A stretch of DNA of 64,000 nt, taken from contig JAEZHM010000023.1 in NCBI GenBank assembly GCA_023416585.1, forward strand, positions 1 to 64,000. The letters are read 5' to 3'. Position 1 is the first letter of the stretch. Each line of letters opens with the position of its first letter. The translations under genes were made by a program, and so were the position numbers. Positions 27,476 to 35,104 of this stretch are shown piece after piece. Origin of the DNA: Bacillota bacterium (GTDB lineage: Bacteria; Bacillota; Clostridia; Christensenellales; Aristaeellaceae). Under the pieces are notes generated by a model. That model was not told the DNA's origin. It was given only the letters and a program-made list of their open reading frames with translations, and searched no databases.

Positions 27476-27622
27476 TTCACTTGTACCATATGCTTATTCG
27501 TTATGATTTTGAATCTTTAGTGATCATTAAAAAACATCACAAAAATTATCACAAAACACGCCATTCTTGCCGTTTTTGGTTCAGTTTCTACTATTACCCT
27601 TTTTGGAGTGCTTCAGCCCATT

Positions 27623-27645
27623 CCGTAATGGTATATCCTTTCTTT
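27623..27645. repeat. attR core (23-bp direct repeat, right copy)
   Basis: Identical to 16474-16496. Only the right half of the terminator hairpin is present here, as expected for the distal copy. It ends 12 bp from the stop codon of the chromosomal metallopeptidase gene. Confidence 0.85.
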
Positions 27646-27657
27646 AATAAGTTCTTT

Positions 27658-28857
27658 TTATAACTCCTCATAGTCGGTCATCGATAGACCGCGCTGTATT
27701 ATGCTGGGAACATCGTTGCCGAGTTTGATGCGCAATGCAGGAAGCAAATCATCGGTCGTTGCCGGATATTGAAGTTCAGCGAGCGTTTGCAGGATTGTGA
27801 GTATCGTCTCCGAGCCGAAACGCTTGTATATTTTATAGAGCAACGCCACCCCGCGAATGTGAACACCCGTATAGGGGCGCAGCTCGCCGATGGCCGGTTT
27901 TATCGTTTCGGTATCTTTATAGTTTTGGTTGACTTGCTCAATCTTCTTAGCAAACAGAGTGTTGTTGCCACAATGCAGGAGATACAGCAGCAATGCCCAC
28001 TCCGCACCTGTTTCGTTAAGCCAGTCTTCCCAAGTCGTGGTGTTGGCGTTGAAGAACCAATTATGACCAAGTTCGTGTCCGTGCAAACAGATTACATCAT
28101 CGCACATTGTGGAATGGTCTTCAGACGCTTTCTCAATGACCATCAAGCCCGCGCGGAAATACGCGCCGCCACCGCTTGGAAAATCAAGAGGCACGATGCT
28201 CATTTTTTTAATGGGATTAGGCGGAAAAACCGCTGTGTAATAATCCATAATCTTGCCATAGCTTTGCGAATGGCAATCAGCAAACGGCTTTTCGGCTTCA
28301 TTCAAGTAGTAAAACGCAAACCCTCCAACGCTTTCTGTATACAATCCGTCATTGCGCAGCGCGATTATGTTTCCCTCGTCATAGCCCTCGCTGCCATAAA
28401 TCCACAACTTCTCCGCATTATCATAACGGGCGTTGATAATAGTATAATCCTCCATATTCGGCAGCCGGTACGTTGATTCGCATGGTACAGACAACTCAAA
28501 CGGACACCATGCCGAGTATGAGCTTAATGCGGTGCGCCGCTCTTCAATGATATTGCACCACCCCTCAACACCGCCGTGATATGTAACCGTCAGGGCGCTG
28601 AACGGAGCACCGCCCGAAACGACATATTCCTTGCTCTTGAACGCCCAGCGCGGCTTCCACTCTTTTGCAACAGAGCAATTAACAGCTTTGTCGGCAGCTA
28701 TGGAACCAAGTGACATAGTTGAACTCAGTGAAAAACGGAATTCGCTGACAGGCACAATAAAAGAATAGATCGCCGTAACATATGCCTTACTATACGCGTA
28801 ATCAAATGTGACAGTTAAGGAACACTTGTTGTCTGCCGATATGATCTTGTTCGCCAT
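27658..28857 (-). CDS. Gluzincin (M1-like) metallopeptidase family protein
   Basis: A 399-residue probable zinc peptidase, cytoplasmic because no signal peptide is seen. The zinc motif HELGH lies near residue 263 and is followed by WLNETGAEW, matching the LNE third-ligand region of M1 aminopeptidases. The spacing from HExxH to that Glu is 16 residues rather than the usual 18. The N-terminal 200 residues are beta-rich, as in M1. The C-terminal ERAP-like helical domain is absent, so it is much shorter than full M1 enzymes. The ATG at 28857 has GAGGTG 6 bases upstream. It lies just outside the island. Confidence 0.82.
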   Translation of the reverse strand: MANKIISADNKCSLTVTFDYAYSKAYVTAIYSFIVPVSEFRFSLSSTMSLGSIAADKAVNCSVAKEWKPRWAFKSKEYVVSGGAPFSALTVTYHGGVEGWCNIIEERRTALSSYSAWCPFELSVPCESTYRLPNMEDYTIINARYDNAEKLWIYGSEGYDEGNIIALRNDGLYTESVGGFAFYYLNEAEKPFADCHSQSYGKIMDYYTAVFPPNPIKKMSIVPLDFPSGGGAYFRAGLMVIEKASEDHSTMCDDVICLHGHELGHNWFFNANTTTWEDWLNETGAEWALLLYLLHCGNNTLFAKKIEQVNQNYKDTETIKPAIGELRPYTGVHIRGVALLYKIYKRFGSETILTILQTLAELQYPATTDDLLPALRIKLGNDVPSIIQRGLSMTDYEEL

Positions 28858-28926
28858 ATAACGCACCTCGCCCATTCGTTAATCTATCAAGCGAATTCTT
28901 TTTTGATTGTCGTATTTGTTGTATGC

Positions 28927-28955
28927 AATATAAACCATAAGTCAAAACATGTCAA
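28927..28955 (-). promoter_or_regulatory. Promoter of the metallopeptidase gene
   Basis: Minus strand -35 TTGACA (28955-28950), 17-bp spacer, -10 TATATT (28932-28927), about 70 bp before the start codon. Confidence 0.7.
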
Positions 28956-29020
28956 GGAATGTGCATCAGGTAGCTTAAAAATGAATTGCAATTCAATTTT
29001 TCAAAAACTTCGCTTAGGTA

Positions 29021-29049
29021 TTGACAACTATATCGCCTCCCGATATAAT
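29021..29049 (+). promoter_or_regulatory. Consensus promoter of the padR-DUF2812 operon
   Basis: -35 TTGACA (29021-29026), 17-bp spacer, -10 TATAAT (29044-29049). The spacer and -10 box are overlapped by the first operator copy. Confidence 0.88.
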
Positions 29050-29083
29050 AACATCGTCTTCCGTTATATCGGGAGGCGATATA
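29029..29083. promoter_or_regulatory. Twin PadR-type operators
   Basis: Two 20-bp arms (29029-29048 and 29064-29083) are perfect reverse complements, 15 bp apart. Each arm is itself a palindrome, ATATCG-N5-CGATAT. The first covers the -10 region, the second the early leader just before the ribosome site. Binding of the PadR dimer at both would block transcription of its own operon. Confidence 0.75.
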
Positions 29084-29099
29084 CTTGGAGGTAAAGGAC

Positions 29100-29420
29100 A
29101 TGTCGGAAACCATTGTACTGACGGAGGCGGTGTACTACATCCTGCTATCCCTGTTTGAACCCCTGCACGGCTACGGCATCATGCAAAAGGTGGAGTCGTT
29201 AAGCCGCGGCCGGGTGAAGCTGGCGGCCGGCACGCTGTACGGCGCCATCAACACGCTTTTGGAAAAGCGGTGGATCAAGGCGTTGCCGGGAGATGTAAGC
29301 AGCCGGAAGAAGGAGTATGTCATCTTGGAAGAGGGAAAGCAGGCTGTTTTCGGCGAGATCAGCCGCCTTCGGGAGCTTATTGACAACGGGGAAAAGATTA
29401 CGGGAGGGAAAGTGCAATGA
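29100..29420 (+). CDS. PadR family transcriptional regulator
   Basis: A 106-residue winged-helix repressor. The PadR core is clear: LTEAVYYILLSLFEPLHGYGIMQKV (about residues 7-31), then RVKLAAGTLYGAINTLLEKRWI (about 39-60) for the recognition helix, and a wing with KKEYVILEEGK. The ATG at 29100 is chosen because GGAGGT lies 7 bases upstream; the TTG at 29085 is part of that ribosome site. It overlaps the next gene by 4 bp. Two palindromic operators over its own promoter indicate autorepression. The inducer is unknown; PadR proteins with membrane partners often sense membrane-active compounds. Confidence 0.95.
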   Translation: MSETIVLTEAVYYILLSLFEPLHGYGIMQKVESLSRGRVKLAAGTLYGAINTLLEKRWIKALPGDVSSRKKEYVILEEGKQAVFGEISRLRELIDNGEKITGGKVQ

Positions 29421-29959
29421 TTCATACGGTAAGGCGGCTATATTTCGTATGGGATTTTGAAAAGCAGATGCAATGGATCAATGAAATGGCGGAAAAGGGG
29501 CTGCATTTGAAGAATGTCGGCTTTGGAAGATTTGATTTTGAGGAAGGCGAGCCGGGCGGATATGTATACCGGATGGAATGGCTCAGGCATCGCCCCGGAA
29601 GCGGCGAAAGCGTATCCTACATCCGCTTTTTGGAGGAGACTGGTGCGGAATATGTGGCTTCCTTTAAGCACTGGGTGTATTTCAGGAAGCAAACAACGGA
29701 AGGTGCGTTCGACTTGTACAGCGACCTGGATTCACGGATCAATCATCTGAAGAGGCTCATAACCTTAATGCTTTGCCTGATTCTGCTGCTCGTGCCAGCC
29801 ATCGCGTTGAATGCTTGGGTTTGGTTAAGACTCAGGGAAACGCCGAGCGCTGTCATGGCGGGAGCGCTGACCGTCTTTCTGCTGCCCATGACATCCGGGC
29901 TTTATAAAATTGCCAGGCAATACAGGCAGCTTAAAAACGAACGCATCTTGCGGGAGTAA
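29417..29959 (+). CDS. DUF2812 family membrane protein
   Basis: A 180-residue protein. The N-terminal 115 residues form the soluble DUF2812 domain (WDFEKQMQWINEMAEKGLHL, then FGRFDFE and HWVYFRK). Two transmembrane helices follow (about 115-135, LITLMLCLILLLVPAIALNAWVW, and about 141-160). DUF2812 proteins are routinely coded right after PadR regulators, as here with a 4-bp overlap, and are thought to act with the regulator. The biochemical role is unknown. A terminator lies about 80 bp downstream. Confidence 0.9.
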   Translation: MIHTVRRLYFVWDFEKQMQWINEMAEKGLHLKNVGFGRFDFEEGEPGGYVYRMEWLRHRPGSGESVSYIRFLEETGAEYVASFKHWVYFRKQTTEGAFDLYSDLDSRINHLKRLITLMLCLILLLVPAIALNAWVWLRLRETPSAVMAGALTVFLLPMTSGLYKIARQYRQLKNERILRE

Positions 29960-30325
29960 AGAAAAGGGGGAATGGATAGGCGTGAAGAGATTGAGCCGCG
30001 CGGGTGAGAAAAGCCAATACCGATCATAGACTGTGACATGCCGTCGATTTTTATTGCCGGCATGTTCGTTTTTCACGACTTTCCCTGTGGATGAATCCGA
30101 GGCCGGGCCATACACACTGAAACGCCTCGTATATGCGGTTGAAATCAATTGAAACACAGCGTGATTCATTTGTATCAGTAAATGAACCTCCCTGCATGGC
30201 AAGGGAGAGTATTCGGAATAATGGAAGCAGAATATGCTCTCCGATTATTGCGCGGGCATTGGTCATCTGATAAAGTAATGGTATTGATTTGACACCTTAT
30301 TATCAAAGCAGAAAGGCTGAAGCAT
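29960..30325. other. Intergenic region before the first glucarate dehydratase-like gene
   Basis: No gene is seen in these 366 bases. They hold the terminator at 30036-30073. A short symmetric element, TTGAT...ATCAA, lies at 30284-30306 just before the next gene; no clear promoter was found. Confidence 0.5.
30036..30073 (+). terminator. Terminator of the padR-DUF2812 operon
   Basis: An 8-bp stem ACATGCCG / CGGCATGT is followed by TCGTTTTT. Confidence 0.7.
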
Positions 30326-31651
30326 ATGACGCCCACAGTTGTGCGGATGCGGGTTATTCCAGTGGCGGGGCGCGATTCCATGCTGCTAAACTTATCCGGT
30401 GCACACGGCCCGTTTTTTACAAGGAACGTTGTTATCCTGGAAGACAGTATCGGTCATACCGGTGTAGGTGAAGTGCCTGGCGGTGAAAAGATCACCAATA
30501 CATTGAACGACGCAAAAATGTTTGTTGAAGGCGCTTCCATAGCGGAATACAAGCGGGTAATGCACAGCATGCAGGTATCCTTTGCGGACCGGGATAAGGG
30601 CGGACGCGGCATACAGACATATGACCTGCGTACCACCATACATGCGGTCACTGCTGTGGAGGCGGCCATGCTGGATTTGCTGGGCCAATATCTTCAGGTG
30701 CCGGTGGCGCAGCTGCTGGGTGACGGAAAACAGCGTGATGCGGTAAAGGTATTGGGCTATTTGTTCTATGTCGCAGATCAAAAAAAGACGGATCTGCACT
30801 ACCATACGGAGCCGGACAGCAACTGTGAGTGGTACCGAATCCGCTCAGAGGAAGCCATGACCCCTGAAGCGATCGTCCGGCTGGCAGAGGCTTCCAAGGC
30901 CCTGTATGGTTTCAATGATTTCAAGCTCAAGGGAGGCGTGCTGGAAGGCCACGAGGAAATGAAGGCTATCAGGGCGCTGAACGAACGGTTCCCGGACGCC
31001 AGGATAACGATCGACCCCAATGGCGGATGGCTTTTGAAGGACGCCGTTAAGCTTTGTAAAAACATGCATGGGATCCTTGCGTATTGCGAGGACCCGTGCG
31101 GCGCGGAAAGCGGATTTTCGGGCCGTGAGATCATGGCGGAATTCCGGCGGGCAACCGGATTGCCTACGGCAACCAACATGATTGCTACCGACTGGCGGCA
31201 GATGTGCCATTCCATTGCCCTGCAGTCAGTAGATATTCCTCTGGCAGACCCGCATTTTTGGACCATGGAAGGCTCTGTCCGCGTAGGCCAGCTGTGCCAT
31301 GCGTTCGGGCTGACATGGGGAAGCCATTCCAACAATCATTTCGATATTTCCTTGGCGATGTTTACGCATACCGCGGCTGCCGTGCCGGGCGATCCCACAG
31401 CCATCGATACCCATTGGATCTGGCAGGAGGGCAGGGAGCGGCTTACTGTTGAACCGTTACAGATAAAGGATGGCTATATACAGGTGCCTGACAAGCCCGG
31501 TCTGGGCATTGAGCCGGATATGGATCAAATCGAGGCAGCCCATCAATTGTACCTTAAGCATTGCTTGGGTGAAAGAAATGATAGTTCGGGTATGCAGTAT
31601 TTGATTCCCGGCTGGAAATTTGATCCGAAAAGCCCATGCATGGTGCGCTGA
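30326..31651 (+). CDS. gudD: Glucarate dehydratase-like enolase-superfamily enzyme (first copy)
   Basis: Mandelate-racemase/enolase-superfamily dehydratase; in this subgroup it converts D-glucarate (or L-idarate) to 5-dehydro-4-deoxyglucarate. 441 residues, normal for GudD. Catalytic and metal residues are all visible: the Lys-x-Lys in FKLKGG (about 198-202), Asp and Asn of IDPNGG (about 229), Glu of YCEDPCG, Asn of ATNMIATDWRQ, Asp of DIPLADPHFW, and the His of WGSHSNNHFD (about 333). ATG with AAAGG about 9 bases upstream. It converges on a second, closely similar copy at 31788-33137 and ends at a strong terminator. A GudX-like or different-aldarate specificity cannot be excluded. Confidence 0.9.
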   Translation: MTPTVVRMRVIPVAGRDSMLLNLSGAHGPFFTRNVVILEDSIGHTGVGEVPGGEKITNTLNDAKMFVEGASIAEYKRVMHSMQVSFADRDKGGRGIQTYDLRTTIHAVTAVEAAMLDLLGQYLQVPVAQLLGDGKQRDAVKVLGYLFYVADQKKTDLHYHTEPDSNCEWYRIRSEEAMTPEAIVRLAEASKALYGFNDFKLKGGVLEGHEEMKAIRALNERFPDARITIDPNGGWLLKDAVKLCKNMHGILAYCEDPCGAESGFSGREIMAEFRRATGLPTATNMIATDWRQMCHSIALQSVDIPLADPHFWTMEGSVRVGQLCHAFGLTWGSHSNNHFDISLAMFTHTAAAVPGDPTAIDTHWIWQEGRERLTVEPLQIKDGYIQVPDKPGLGIEPDMDQIEAAHQLYLKHCLGERNDSSGMQYLIPGWKFDPKSPCMVR

Positions 31652-31725
31652 TTTTTATTAGCGGTTGGGAAATAAACTTGCTAACGTGAAATGCCATATG
31701 CAAAGCCTTGATTGATTAATAAAGC

Positions 31726-31773
31726 GGCATACCGGACTTTTCAAAGAATGCGTCCGGTATGCCTTTTTTTTTT
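31726..31773 (+). terminator. Strong intrinsic terminator between convergent dehydratase genes
   Basis: A perfect 12-bp stem, GGCATACCGGAC / GTCCGGTATGCC, with a 14-base loop and a following run of ten T. It ends the plus-strand gene. Confidence 0.9.
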
Positions 31774-31787
31774 CTATATAGTAGGAC

Positions 31788-33137
31788 TCACCGTACCATA
31801 CAGGGTTTTCTGCTGTCGAATTTCCAGCCGGGAATCAAATACTGCATGCCCCGGTTGTCGTCCCGGTCGCCGCCGGGCAGCTTTTTGAACAGCTCATGGG
31901 CCTCCATGATTTTGTCCATGTCCGGCTCGATGCCCAGTCCGGGCTTGCTGGGAATGTGTACCAGGCCATCCTTAACCTGATAGGGTTCTTTTGTCAGGCG
32001 CTGTCCTTCCTGCCAGATCCAGTGCGTATCCATGGCTGTGATTTCCCCCGGCGCGGCGGCGGCACACTGGGCATAAATGGCAAGGGATACATCAAAGTGG
32101 TTGTTGGAATGGCTGCCCCAGGTCATGCCCCATTCGCTGCAGAGCTGGGCGACCCGCACAGCGCCATCCATGGTCCAGAAGTGGGGATCCGCCAGGGGAA
32201 TATCCACCGCGCCAAGCACATGGCTGTGGCCCAGCTGCCGCCAGTCGGTAGCAATCATGTTGGTGGCGACCTGCAGTCCTGTAGCCCGTTTGAATTCCGC
32301 CATGATCTCACGGCCCGAATAGCCGCTTTCCGGCCCGCAGGGGTCCTCCACATAGGTGAGTATGCCGTGCATATCCCGGCACAGTTCAATGGCTTCTTTC
32401 AAGGACCATGCACCATTGGGATCAATGTTGATCCTGGCGTCCGGAAATGCCTTCTTCAGCGCCTGGACAGCTTCCATCTCCTTATGGCCTTCCAGCACGC
32501 CGCCCTTGAGCTTGAAATCCTTGAATCCGAAATATTCCTTGGCAGCCTGGGCCTGGGCAACAATGGCCTCCGGTGTCATGGCCATGCGGCGGCGGATGCG
32601 GCGCCACGGAATGTTGGAATCCTCTTCACTGATGTAGGTATCGGACGATTTGGCCTTATCCTCCACGTAAAACAGGTAACCCAGGATGCGTACTGCATCC
32701 CGCTGCTGGCCGCTGCCCAAAAGGGCACATACGGGCAGATCCATGTACTGGCCCAAAAGGTCCAGGAGCGCAGCCTCTACAGCGCCTTCGGCGTGGACAA
32801 CGAAAGAGAGCATTTTTTTCAGGTCAAGCCGCTGCAGTCCTTCGCCGTCCTTGTACGCATCGGCATCCCGGTTATGCCCCAGCTCGTAGACGATTTTCCG
32901 CCATTGACCGATGGGCTGACCGATGACGCGGGCTTTGTATGAATGAAGCGCGGCGGTAATCTTGTCGCCGCCATGGGTTTCGCCAATGCCGGTATGGCCT
33001 GCGTTATCCTTAATCAAAACTATATTCCGGGCAAATACCGGGGCGTGGCAGCCGCTGAGGGAGAGGAGCATGCTGTCGTAACCGGCTACGGGGATCACCT
33101 GCATATCAGTGACCACCGGGGTCCCCTTTATGGACAT
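31788..33137 (-). CDS. gudD: Glucarate dehydratase (second copy)
   Basis: First step of D-glucarate breakdown: dehydration to 5-dehydro-4-deoxyglucarate. 449 residues from the ATG at 33137 (AAGGGTG upstream; a GTG three codons earlier is also in frame). It keeps the full active site: FKLKGG (about 199-204), IDPNGA, VEDPCG, ATNMIATDWRQ, DIPLADPHFW and WGSHSNNHFD. It is plainly a paralogue of 30326-31651, with long identical stretches. Its operon partners upstream are the PrpR-like regulator and tartronate semialdehyde reductase, which makes this copy the more likely one for the aldarate pathway. Confidence 0.92.
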   Translation of the reverse strand: MSIKGTPVVTDMQVIPVAGYDSMLLSLSGCHAPVFARNIVLIKDNAGHTGIGETHGGDKITAALHSYKARVIGQPIGQWRKIVYELGHNRDADAYKDGEGLQRLDLKKMLSFVVHAEGAVEAALLDLLGQYMDLPVCALLGSGQQRDAVRILGYLFYVEDKAKSSDTYISEEDSNIPWRRIRRRMAMTPEAIVAQAQAAKEYFGFKDFKLKGGVLEGHKEMEAVQALKKAFPDARINIDPNGAWSLKEAIELCRDMHGILTYVEDPCGPESGYSGREIMAEFKRATGLQVATNMIATDWRQLGHSHVLGAVDIPLADPHFWTMDGAVRVAQLCSEWGMTWGSHSNNHFDVSLAIYAQCAAAAPGEITAMDTHWIWQEGQRLTKEPYQVKDGLVHIPSKPGLGIEPDMDKIMEAHELFKKLPGGDRDDNRGMQYLIPGWKFDSRKPCMVR

Positions 33138-33190
33138 GAATATCACCCTTTTCCTTCATTAATATTTTGGCTAAAGAAAAAATGTATTTA

Positions 33191-35086
33191 TCATAGCTTG
33201 AACGTATGCTCGATCCCCAGCTTTTTCATCCGTCGCCATAGGGTGGATTTGCTGATCCCCATGGCCTGGGCCACCCGGATACGGTTCCCCCCGAATTCCT
33301 CCAGCATCTGAAGGATGTGCTTGGCTTCACGGTCGCCGTATACCACAAGGGGAACGGGCGCGTCAGGCTTGCCCGGAGATTCCTTTGTAAGGAATGTGCG
33401 CGGCTGGTACCGGCGCACGATCTCCGCATCTACCACCTTGTTTTCCGACAAAAGAACCACTTTTTCAATGAACAGCCGCAGCTGCAGGGTGTTGCCGGGC
33501 CAGGGTAGCGCGGAAATCAGCTCCCGTGCGTCTTCGGTAAGTACGATATACTTTCGGTAGAAGGCGCAGTATTGTTCGACATATACGTTTAGCAGCCGTG
33601 GAATATCCTCCCGCCGCTCACGAAGGGGCGGAAGCTCAATTTCCAGCTGGCTGAGCAGGCAGTACAGCGGCTCGGAAAACTTGCCTTCCCGCACCAGGGG
33701 ATACAAATCATCCGCGGCGGAGGCGATGACCCTCACATTCACGGGCAGAGCCCTGGTATGATTTTGCTGCCAGATGATGCTGTCCCGCAGGCCGCAAAGC
33801 AGCTGATACTGGCAGTACGGCTCCAATTTCTCGATGTGGTCAATGAACAGCGTGCCTGTATGGGCGATTTTCAGTGCGTCATTGTCTCCTTCGCCAATCA
33901 GCAGGCTCTGCTGTATATTGGGAGGAATGCTGGCACAGTCGAACACCACAAAGGGATTTTTGCGGCGCATGCTGGCGTTGTGGATGCATTCGGCCAGCAT
34001 GCGCTTGCCGGTGCCCAATTCGCCCAGCAGCATGACGGGTAAATCAAATTTGGCGTATTGCTCCGCCAGCCGCTGTATGTTTTTCATGGTCTGGGATTCA
34101 AGGGCCAGATCCTCAAAGCGGCTCTTGGCATTGTAACCATTCCGCGTGCGGTCACGGCGGATGCCTTCCTCAAGCTCTTCCACCGTGTGGAACTCCTGGA
34201 AGGAGAGGATCGCCCCCACATTGTCCCCGTCCACGGAAATGGCTGCCAGGTTGGCAACCAATGATATATTGCCCTTGTGCAGAACCATGGCATATTTTTT
34301 GCGGCCTTCCCGGAGTACGCTCAATATGGCTTCGCTGTCCTGGGTGTCGAACATATCGGAGACGCAAGCGCCTACAAGCTCATCCGCCCGCTTGTGAAAA
34401 ATGCGTTCTGCCATATAGTTTGCAACTGTTATAACACCATCCCTGTTCAGGCGGAAGATGCCGTCGAAGGAATAGTTGAGAAGCGTGGATACCTCGGCGG
34501 TATTTTTCTTTTCCATTTCAATGGCGTACAGCACACGCTTGGCCGATCGGAGCGCTGTTTCCAGATCATCTTCACCAGACCTTAGAAACAGCGAAGGTAT
34601 TCCCAGCTTTTTTGCATGCTCCAGGGCAATTTCCCCGCCGATGAGCACATCCACGCCGTCCTCATGCGCCTTAATGACTGCTCCTTCTATCTTGCCGCTG
34701 TCATCCACAAAGTAGTCCCGGATGGACACGTTTAAAAGCGGTCCGAATACCTGGGTCGGGGTGAACATATTGGGAAAGCCCACGAATCCGATGAGGGGAT
34801 GCTCCTTCTTTACCATGGCTCTGGCCTCTGCGATCAGCCTGGCCAGGCCCTGGCCCGAAAGCCGGATCTCAATCAGGGAAATATCCATTGATTTGAGAAT
34901 GAGGTTTGCATGGTTGCCGCGGGCAATGGCTACCAGCGCGCCTTCCCTCTGGGCCTGGGCTATGCGCTCCAGTACGCTTTGTGACGATTCGTGATATACG
35001 TCGACCTCCAGGTTCAGGCGTGACGCGACAGCCTGGGCCTGGACATACATTTCCTCTGTAGGTACGATCATCACAATTCTGGCCAT
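33191..35086 (-). CDS. PrpR-like regulator with PAS domain and degenerate sigma-54-type AAA+ domain
   Basis: A 631-residue regulator: PrpR_N-type sensor domain (about 1-185), PAS domain (about 195-310), AAA+ domain (about 330-555) and a Fis-type HTH at the C-terminus (EFGGNRIRVAQAMGISKSTL, about 595-615). Walker A GELGTGKR is present (about 357), but the GAFTGA sigma-54 contact loop is missing, Walker B reads FIDHI instead of L(F/L)DEI, and the arginine-finger region reads FSEPLYCLL. It therefore should not activate sigma-54 polymerase and may act as a conventional activator or repressor. It lies between garR and gudD in one operon, so it probably senses an aldarate intermediate and controls this locus. 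Confidence 0.88.
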   Translation of the reverse strand: MARIVMIVPTEEMYVQAQAVASRLNLEVDVYHESSQSVLERIAQAQREGALVAIARGNHANLILKSMDISLIEIRLSGQGLARLIAEARAMVKKEHPLIGFVGFPNMFTPTQVFGPLLNVSIRDYFVDDSGKIEGAVIKAHEDGVDVLIGGEIALEHAKKLGIPSLFLRSGEDDLETALRSAKRVLYAIEMEKKNTAEVSTLLNYSFDGIFRLNRDGVITVANYMAERIFHKRADELVGACVSDMFDTQDSEAILSVLREGRKKYAMVLHKGNISLVANLAAISVDGDNVGAILSFQEFHTVEELEEGIRRDRTRNGYNAKSRFEDLALESQTMKNIQRLAEQYAKFDLPVMLLGELGTGKRMLAECIHNASMRRKNPFVVFDCASIPPNIQQSLLIGEGDNDALKIAHTGTLFIDHIEKLEPYCQYQLLCGLRDSIIWQQNHTRALPVNVRVIASAADDLYPLVREGKFSEPLYCLLSQLEIELPPLRERREDIPRLLNVYVEQYCAFYRKYIVLTEDARELISALPWPGNTLQLRLFIEKVVLLSENKVVDAEIVRRYQPRTFLTKESPGKPDAPVPLVVYGDREAKHILQMLEEFGGNRIRVAQAMGISKSTLWRRMKKLGIEHTFKL

Positions 35087-35104
35087 GTGCCCTCCTCCGG
35101 CTCC

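Larger units (their letters stand above)
16474..27645. mobile_element. Integrated mobile island carrying a type I restriction-modification system
   Basis: An 11.2-kb segment bounded by a perfect 23-bp direct repeat (16474-16496 and 27623-27645). It codes for a tyrosine integrase next to the left end, a serine resolvase, and an operon of HTH regulator, HsdM, HsdS, HsdR and two unknown proteins. The interior is more AT-rich than the flanks. Candidate integrase arm sites are repeated inside both ends: TATCACAAAAC at 16633-16643 and 27547-27557, and TTTTTGGAGTGC at 16662-16673 and 27600-27611. No conjugation, capsid or relaxase gene is seen, so it is a small integrative island, mobilised by others if at all. 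Confidence 0.85.

Noticed and set aside
31896..32942. 348-residue plus-strand open frame
   Set aside because: Antisense shadow of the second glucarate dehydratase gene, with no ribosome site or recognisable domain.
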